Shown: positions 7,493-10,891 of the stretch, in pieces
How positions within the stretch are numbered: position 1 is the stretch's first letter
Layout of the letters: the number at the start of each line of letters is the position of its first letter
Source: JAHEJB01 sp041748175
Lineage (GTDB): Bacteria > Bacteroidota > Rhodothermia > Rhodothermales > Rubricoccaceae
Direction of reading: 5' to 3'
Assembly: GCA_041748175.1 (NCBI GenBank)
Contig: JBGTDU010000009.1
Coordinates: 1-10,891 of the forward strand
DNA length: 10,891 nt
Program-made: the position numbers and the translations under genes
Notes under the pieces: generated by a model
Databases searched by the model: none
What the model saw: only the letters and a program-made list of their open reading frames with translations
What the model was told of the DNA's origin: nothing

Positions 7493-7631
7493 GCGAAAAA
7501 GGTACGTCTGGCACCGGAAGAGGCTCGGGGAGATCTTCCGAAAGTTGACGGATAGGGATACCCTGTGCTCAACGTATGTTAGACGCGGTTCGTACGACAA
7601 CCTGTTCATCTGCCCACAACCCTGCCAATAA

Positions 7632-9104
7632 ATGGAAACGACGGATACGATTGCTGCGTCGCGGTTCAAGACGCCGGATACGACGCTCATCATCTTCGCG
7701 ATAATCGTTCTCGCCGCGGCCCTCACGTGGATCGTGCCGCCCGGGGCGTACCAGAAGGCGGAGATGGAGGTGGAGGGAGCCGGAACCCGGGAGGTCGTCG
7801 TCCCGGGAACTTTCGAGACCATCGAACGCGAAACAACAGGCTGGTGGCCGCGCGTCAGGCACTCCGTGGGGATGATCTTTCAAGCGCCAATTCTGGGTTT
7901 CATCGATGAGGACGCCGCGCCGATTATCGCCTTTGTCTTGTTTATCGGCGGCGCGTTTGCCGTGCTGGAGAAAACAGGCGCAGTCGCCGCTGCCTTGCGG
8001 AGGCTGGTCAGGGCTTCGCAGCGGTCGAAGGCAATCGAACTGATGCTCATCCCTCTATTCATGACGCTGTTCTCGCTCGGCGGCGCCGTGTTCGGGATGG
8101 CAGAGGAAACCATTCCATTCATTCTCATCTTCGTTCCGCTTGCTCTTGCCCTTGGATACGATTCGCTGACCGGAGCGGCCATCCCATTTCTTGGATCGGC
8201 GGCGGGCTTCGCCTCCGCTTTCTTCAACCCGTTCACCGTCGGCGTTGCGCAAGGCATCGCTGATGTGCCGCTGTTCTCCGGGGCCGGATTTCGGATGATC
8301 CTCTGGCTCATCACGACGGCGATCGTGATCAGCTTCGTGATGTGGCACGCGTTGAGAGTTCGACGCGACCCGTCGAAGAGCCCGACGGCTGAACTCGACC
8401 GCCGGAAACGTGACGAAGGCCTGCACCTCAACGATGCGGACGAGACGTTCACCGTTCGGCAAAAGTTGGTGCTGGGCATCTTCTTTGTTGGCCTCATCGT
8501 CCTCGTCTGGGGCGTTTTGCCGGCCGAGCGCGGAGGATTCGGCTGGTACATCATCGAGATCGCCGCGCTTTTCATCGCCATTGGTGTAGCCATGGGTTGG
8601 GTCGGCGGACTTGGTGCGAACCAGACGTCCAAGTCATTCATGGATGGAGCCCGCGATCTCGTTTCAACGGCGGTGATCATCGGCATCGCACGCGGAATTC
8701 TTGTGGTGCTCAAAGACGGCCAGACCATCGATACCATTCTGCATGGGATGGCGTCGGCGTTAGAGGGGATGGGTTCTGTTGGCGCGGCAATGGCGATGTT
8801 CATGACGCAGACCGCCATTAATTTCTTTGTGCCATCGGGCAGTGGGCAAGCGGCCCTCACGATGCCATTGATGGCGCCGCTATCTGACCTTGTGGGTGTC
8901 ACCCGTCAAACCGCTGTGCTCGCTTTTCAGATGGGCGATGGCTTTACCAACATGATTATCCCGACGAGCGCCGTGCTCATGGGTGTTCTTTCTCTTGCGG
9001 ACGTACCGTGGACAAAATGGGCGCTCTGGGTTCTCCCTCTTCAGATTGCCCTGTTCTTGCTTGGGCTTGCTGTGTTGTTCGTAGCCGTGCAGATCGGATT
9101 CTAG
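7632..9104 (+). CDS. yfcC: YfcC-family membrane carrier (DcuC-related)
   Basis: 490 aa, ATG at 7632, no Shine-Dalgarno sequence. A polytopic inner-membrane protein with about 11-13 hydrophobic segments, the first at about 17-36. A cytoplasmic-looking charged loop (about 242-276) divides it into two halves. Family hallmarks are AEETIPF (157-163), FFNPFTVGVAQGIA (197-210), TQTAINFFVPSGSGQAALTM (392-411) and FQMGDGFTNMIIPTSA (432-447). The repeated P-x-G/N-P hairpin-like motifs in both halves fit an inverted-repeat transporter. The family belongs to the C4-dicarboxylate anaerobic carrier group, but its members differ in substrate (dicarboxylates, amino acids or short acids), so the cargo here is unknown. 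It is transcribed alone, away from the TPR cassette, with 173 bases before the next gene. Length and ends look complete. Confidence 0.93.
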   Translation: METTDTIAASRFKTPDTTLIIFAIIVLAAALTWIVPPGAYQKAEMEVEGAGTREVVVPGTFETIERETTGWWPRVRHSVGMIFQAPILGFIDEDAAPIIAFVLFIGGAFAVLEKTGAVAAALRRLVRASQRSKAIELMLIPLFMTLFSLGGAVFGMAEETIPFILIFVPLALALGYDSLTGAAIPFLGSAAGFASAFFNPFTVGVAQGIADVPLFSGAGFRMILWLITTAIVISFVMWHALRVRRDPSKSPTAELDRRKRDEGLHLNDADETFTVRQKLVLGIFFVGLIVLVWGVLPAERGGFGWYIIEIAALFIAIGVAMGWVGGLGANQTSKSFMDGARDLVSTAVIIGIARGILVVLKDGQTIDTILHGMASALEGMGSVGAAMAMFMTQTAINFFVPSGSGQAALTMPLMAPLSDLVGVTRQTAVLAFQMGDGFTNMIIPTSAVLMGVLSLADVPWTKWALWVLPLQIALFLLGLAVLFVAVQIGF

Positions 9105-9277
9105 GGAATCGTGTTCTGGAACGGCGATTGCAAAGCATCAAGCAACTGAGCTCGGCAGCGTACTTTCACTCTACACTCGCGTTAAAGAGGATGTCTTCCG
9201 ATTCTCTTGTCCAGTACCGTCCAAGACCGGCTACAACGCAGTCCAGTCTAACCAACCACCAACCTTTTTCTCGTCCA

Positions 9278-9709
9278 ATGAAGTTCCTTACTCCCGGCCG
9301 CATAATGGGCCTTCTCGCCCTTCTGGCATTCGCACTTCCGACGATGGCGCAGTCGCCGCTGGGCGTCTGGCGCACCATCGACGACGCCGACGGCGAACCG
9401 AAATCAAACATTGAGATTTACGAACAGGGCGGCAAGCTCTTCGGACGCGTTCTGCGACTCCTTCCAGAAGGCCGAACCTGTGAGGAGTGTGCCGCCCAGT
9501 TCGAAGGCAGCGACATGCGCGGCGTGGTCGTGCTCAGGGACATGGAGCCCGATGGTGACGAGTGGTCCGGCGGCAATATCATCGACCCGGCGAACGGGCG
9601 TACATACCGCTGCAAGATGGAGCTGGATGGCCCGAACCGGCTGCGCGTCCGCGGCTTCCTCGGCATCTCGCTCCTCGGCCGTACCCAGGTTTGGGAGCGC
9701 GTTCGGTAG
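9278..9709 (+). CDS. DUF2147 family secreted protein
   Basis: 143 aa from the ATG at 9278. An in-frame extension upstream to 9008 only overlaps yfcC and is rejected because MKFLTPGRIMGLLALLAFAL is a clear signal peptide start, cut near PTMAQ. The mature domain has the family pattern: GVWRTIDDADGEPKS, GKLFGRVLRLLPE, a CEEC pair (Cys68 and Cys71), WSGGNIIDPANGRTYRCKM, then RVRGFLG and LGRTQVWERV at the end. DUF2147 proteins are small beta-rich exported proteins, common in Bacteroidota and Proteobacteria. Their role is not established. The Cys pair suggests a disulfide or metal site. Same direction as yfcC but 173 bases away, so probably separately expressed. Confidence 0.88.
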   Translation: MKFLTPGRIMGLLALLAFALPTMAQSPLGVWRTIDDADGEPKSNIEIYEQGGKLFGRVLRLLPEGRTCEECAAQFEGSDMRGVVVLRDMEPDGDEWSGGNIIDPANGRTYRCKMELDGPNRLRVRGFLGISLLGRTQVWERVR

Positions 9710-9753
9710 CGCCCGGTTAATCATTTCCGCCATCGTCGATTGACGCTGGCCAG

Positions 9754-9790
9754 GGCAACGCCCTTTGCCTGCCAGGCGGAGGGCGTTGCC
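9754..9790. terminator. Nested GC-rich hairpin after the DUF2147 gene
   Basis: Perfect 11-bp arms (GGCAACGCCCT at 9754-9764 and AGGGCGTTGCC at 9780-9790) enclose a second 4-bp stem (GCCT 9767-9770, AGGC 9774-9777) with a 3-base loop. The structure begins 44 bases after the DUF2147 stop and 111 bases before the HNH start. No T-run follows (GTATCTTGG), so it is either a non-canonical terminator, an RNA-stabilising 3' end, or a small dispersed repeat. Confidence 0.6.
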
Positions 9791-9901
9791 GTATCTTGGC
9801 GCATTCGTTCGGGCATCCCGCCTAAACACAAGCCTCCCATCGGTCTTCCCAAGCTATTTATTTCAATTGTGGCGTCCCCGTTCGAGGGGATGTAAACAGC
9901 C

Positions 9902-10411
9902 ATGAGCGCGCTGAGCGGACACGTTCTCGTGCTTAATCAGGACTACCGCGCCCTCTCGGTTTGCAGCGTCGAACGGGCCTTGGTACTGGTCATTCTGCAC
10001 AAGGCAGAACTGGTGGAGGCATACAATGGTCGCGCGGTGAGGTCGGCGCACGCAAACTTTCCCTGGCCCAGCATCGTCCGCTTGAAAGGTTTTGTTCGAG
10101 TGCCCTATCGCAGGATTATGCTGACCCGCCGCAACATCCTGCGCCGCGACGGCAACCGATGCCAATACTGCGAAAGCACCGACCGCCTGACGCTGGACCA
10201 TGTCATACCAAAATCGCGCGGCGGAACCGATTCGTGGGAGAACCTCGTAGCCGCCTGCGTTCCGTGCAACAACAGGAAAGGCAACCACACGCCAGAGGAA
10301 GCGGGATTCGTGCTGCGACGCCGCCCGTTCCGCCCATCGCACGTGATGTACCTGCGGGATTTTCTTGGCGGCCTGGAAGAGGCATGGAAGCCGTATTTGT
10401 ACGCAGCCTAG
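9902..10411 (+). CDS. Stand-alone HNH endonuclease
   Basis: 169 aa, ATG at 9902. The N-terminal part (about 7-80) is the conserved lead of this family: VLVLNQDYRALSVCSVERAL, then a region ending PYRRIMLTRRNILRRD. The HNH zinc-finger nuclease core follows. Zinc cysteines are CQYC (Cys87, Cys90) and CVPC (Cys119, Cys122). His100 is in LDHVIPKSRGG, Asn114 in WENL, and NNRKGN closes the beta-beta-alpha metal fold. The C-terminus (LRDFLGGLEEAWKPYL) is also typical. All key residues are present, so nuclease activity on DNA is expected. No methyltransferase, specificity protein, phage or integrase gene is nearby, so a restriction-modification role is not supported. It is a widespread chromosomal gene of unknown biological role in Bacteroidota. 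GAGGGG lies about 12 bases before the start, rather far for a ribosome site. Confidence 0.92.
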   Translation: MSALSGHVLVLNQDYRALSVCSVERALVLVILHKAELVEAYNGRAVRSAHANFPWPSIVRLKGFVRVPYRRIMLTRRNILRRDGNRCQYCESTDRLTLDHVIPKSRGGTDSWENLVAACVPCNNRKGNHTPEEAGFVLRRRPFRPSHVMYLRDFLGGLEEAWKPYLYAA

Positions 10412-10423
10412 CGGTGGTCTTAT

Positions 10424-10502
10424 TGCGTATTTCGTGTCGCGTATGGCACGGCGCGCGATTCTCGACGTAGATGCGAAGTTGAAATACGCACTACGAAATA
10501 CG
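10424..10502. repeat. Intergenic inverted repeat with CGTATTTCGT arms
   Basis: The 102-base gap between the HNH gene and the next start holds CGTATTTCGT at 10426-10435 and its exact complement ACGAAATACG at 10493-10502. A second, partly overlapping match, GAAATACGCA at 10481-10490, pairs with TGCGTATTTC at 10424-10433. The right side therefore carries two near-tandem copies of the unit. Arms are about 45-57 bases apart. Similar strings (CGAAATACGCA and its complement) occur as intergenic repeats in many environmental genomes as I recall them, so this may be a small non-coding dispersed element rather than a regulator. Confidence 0.55.
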
Positions 10503-10513
10503 GAATTCACCCC

Positions 10514-10891
10514 ATGAACTTCCTCTCCAACCCCATTGTCGCACGTCTGCTTTGGGTACTTCCGTTGTTGATGTTTACAATTTCCGGGGTACTCCTCAGA
10601 GCGGGCCTGGGCCAGAAGAATGCGGCCGACTATGGTGAAGTCATCGATGCCCGAATTGATTCGTTGGATGTCCGGGAACGCGCCGAGATTACACACGCTG
10701 CTGTCTACCTCACCTACACGTTGCCGGACGGAACCGTCGTCGAACGACAGCCGGTAGAGATGCAGCTCGTGTTCATCAAGCAGATGGAGGGGCGAGAAGG
10801 AGAAACCATCCAGATTCGCGTGGACGAAGAGTCGGGCCAGATCGTCCAGAACGAACATCGGAAGGCCCAGTGGATGCTCACCCTCAGCTTC
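10514..10891 (+). CDS. DUF3592-like membrane protein (partial, cut by window end)
   Basis: An ATG at 10514 opens a frame of 126 codons that runs to the last base without a stop. The N-terminus MNFLSNPIVARLLWVLPLLM contains one membrane segment (about 8-29). A soluble region of about 85 residues follows, with YGEVIDARID, VYLTYTLPDGTVVERQ and a late IQIRVDEESGQ. A second hydrophobic stretch is just starting at the right edge (QWMLTLSF). This arrangement, a short beta-rich domain between two membrane segments, resembles DUF3592 proteins, although the usual Y-x-Y and final V-x-Y-x-P motifs are only loosely matched. The role is unknown. It follows the inverted-repeat gap after the HNH gene. The other strand has a longer open frame here, but it is antisense shadow. 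Confidence 0.7.
   Translation, partial: MNFLSNPIVARLLWVLPLLMFTISGVLLRAGLGQKNAADYGEVIDARIDSLDVRERAEITHAAVYLTYTLPDGTVVERQPVEMQLVFIKQMEGREGETIQIRVDEESGQIVQNEHRKAQWMLTLSF

Noticed and set aside
7545..7580. TTGACG and TATGTT as a yfcC promoter
   Set aside because: The spacing is 24 bases, too long for a sigma-70-type promoter.
7493..7822. N-terminal extension of the TPR protein to 7822
   Set aside because: It would overlap the yfcC start by about 190 bases and place the signal peptide 110 residues inside the protein.
7880..8902. 340-residue open frame on the minus strand inside yfcC
   Set aside because: It is the exact antisense of a clearly recognised transporter gene. Its product is low-complexity Ser/Pro/Arg/Thr-rich sequence with no family resemblance, an artefact of high GC.
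9207..9237. TTGTCC and TACAAC as a promoter for the DUF2147 gene
   Set aside because: The spacer is 19 bases and both hexamers match poorly, so it cannot be separated from chance.
9863..10858. 331-residue open frame on the minus strand across the HNH and DUF3592-like genes
   Set aside because: It is antisense to the HNH zinc motifs and to the membrane protein, spans the intergenic repeat, and matches no family.

Overview
The window looks like a chromosomal segment, roughly 58-60% GC by eye, from a Bacteroidota-type bacterium, most likely of the Rhodothermota/Salinibacter side. I infer this from gene families and gene order, not from a marker gene. The clues are a TPR protein - DUF4292 lipoprotein - EnvC/M23-like protein cassette, a stand-alone HNH nuclease of the type common in that group, a DUF2147 secreted protein, and mostly absent Shine-Dalgarno sequences. 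I see no rRNA, tRNA, CRISPR array, transposase or phage gene.

Layout, left to right. (1) About 1-130: the 3' end of an unidentified plus-strand gene, followed by a palindrome carrying half of a G-rich dispersed-repeat motif. (2) 238-1562, minus: a two-gene unit with rpiB first (N-terminal EutQ/EutT-like module, then an RpiB domain with a changed active site). An unidentified 222-aa protein follows it, overlapping by one base (TAATG) and ending in the same EutQ/EutT-like module. This pair is the most interesting part. The module is familiar from bacterial microcompartment (BMC) proteins, and RpiB is a signature of 'sugar-phosphate-utilising' BMC loci, so this may be the edge of such a locus. 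No shell-protein gene is in the window. (3) 1760-3223, minus: a 487-aa glutamate dehydrogenase resembling mitochondrial GDH, including a segment where the animal 'antenna' lies. (4) 3512-7492, minus: three envelope genes in one direction, in the order TPR protein, DUF4292 lipoprotein, catalytically dead LytM/EnvC-like amidase activator. (5) 7632-9104, plus, divergent from the TPR gene: a YfcC-family membrane carrier. (6) 9278-9709: DUF2147 secreted protein, followed by a nested hairpin. (7) 9902-10411: HNH endonuclease. (8) 10412-10513: intergenic inverted repeat. (9) 10514 to the right edge: a DUF3592-like membrane protein, cut by the window end.

How the genes may work together: the three envelope genes probably act together in outer-membrane and peptidoglycan upkeep. 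The rpiB pair probably handles a phosphorylated sugar or similar ligand. Glutamate dehydrogenase, the YfcC carrier, the DUF2147 protein and the nuclease look like independent units. The longest stretch without a gene is 3224-3511 (288 bases). It holds the gdh upstream region and the 3' flank of the EnvC-like gene, and I see no convincing promoter, terminator or RNA gene in it.
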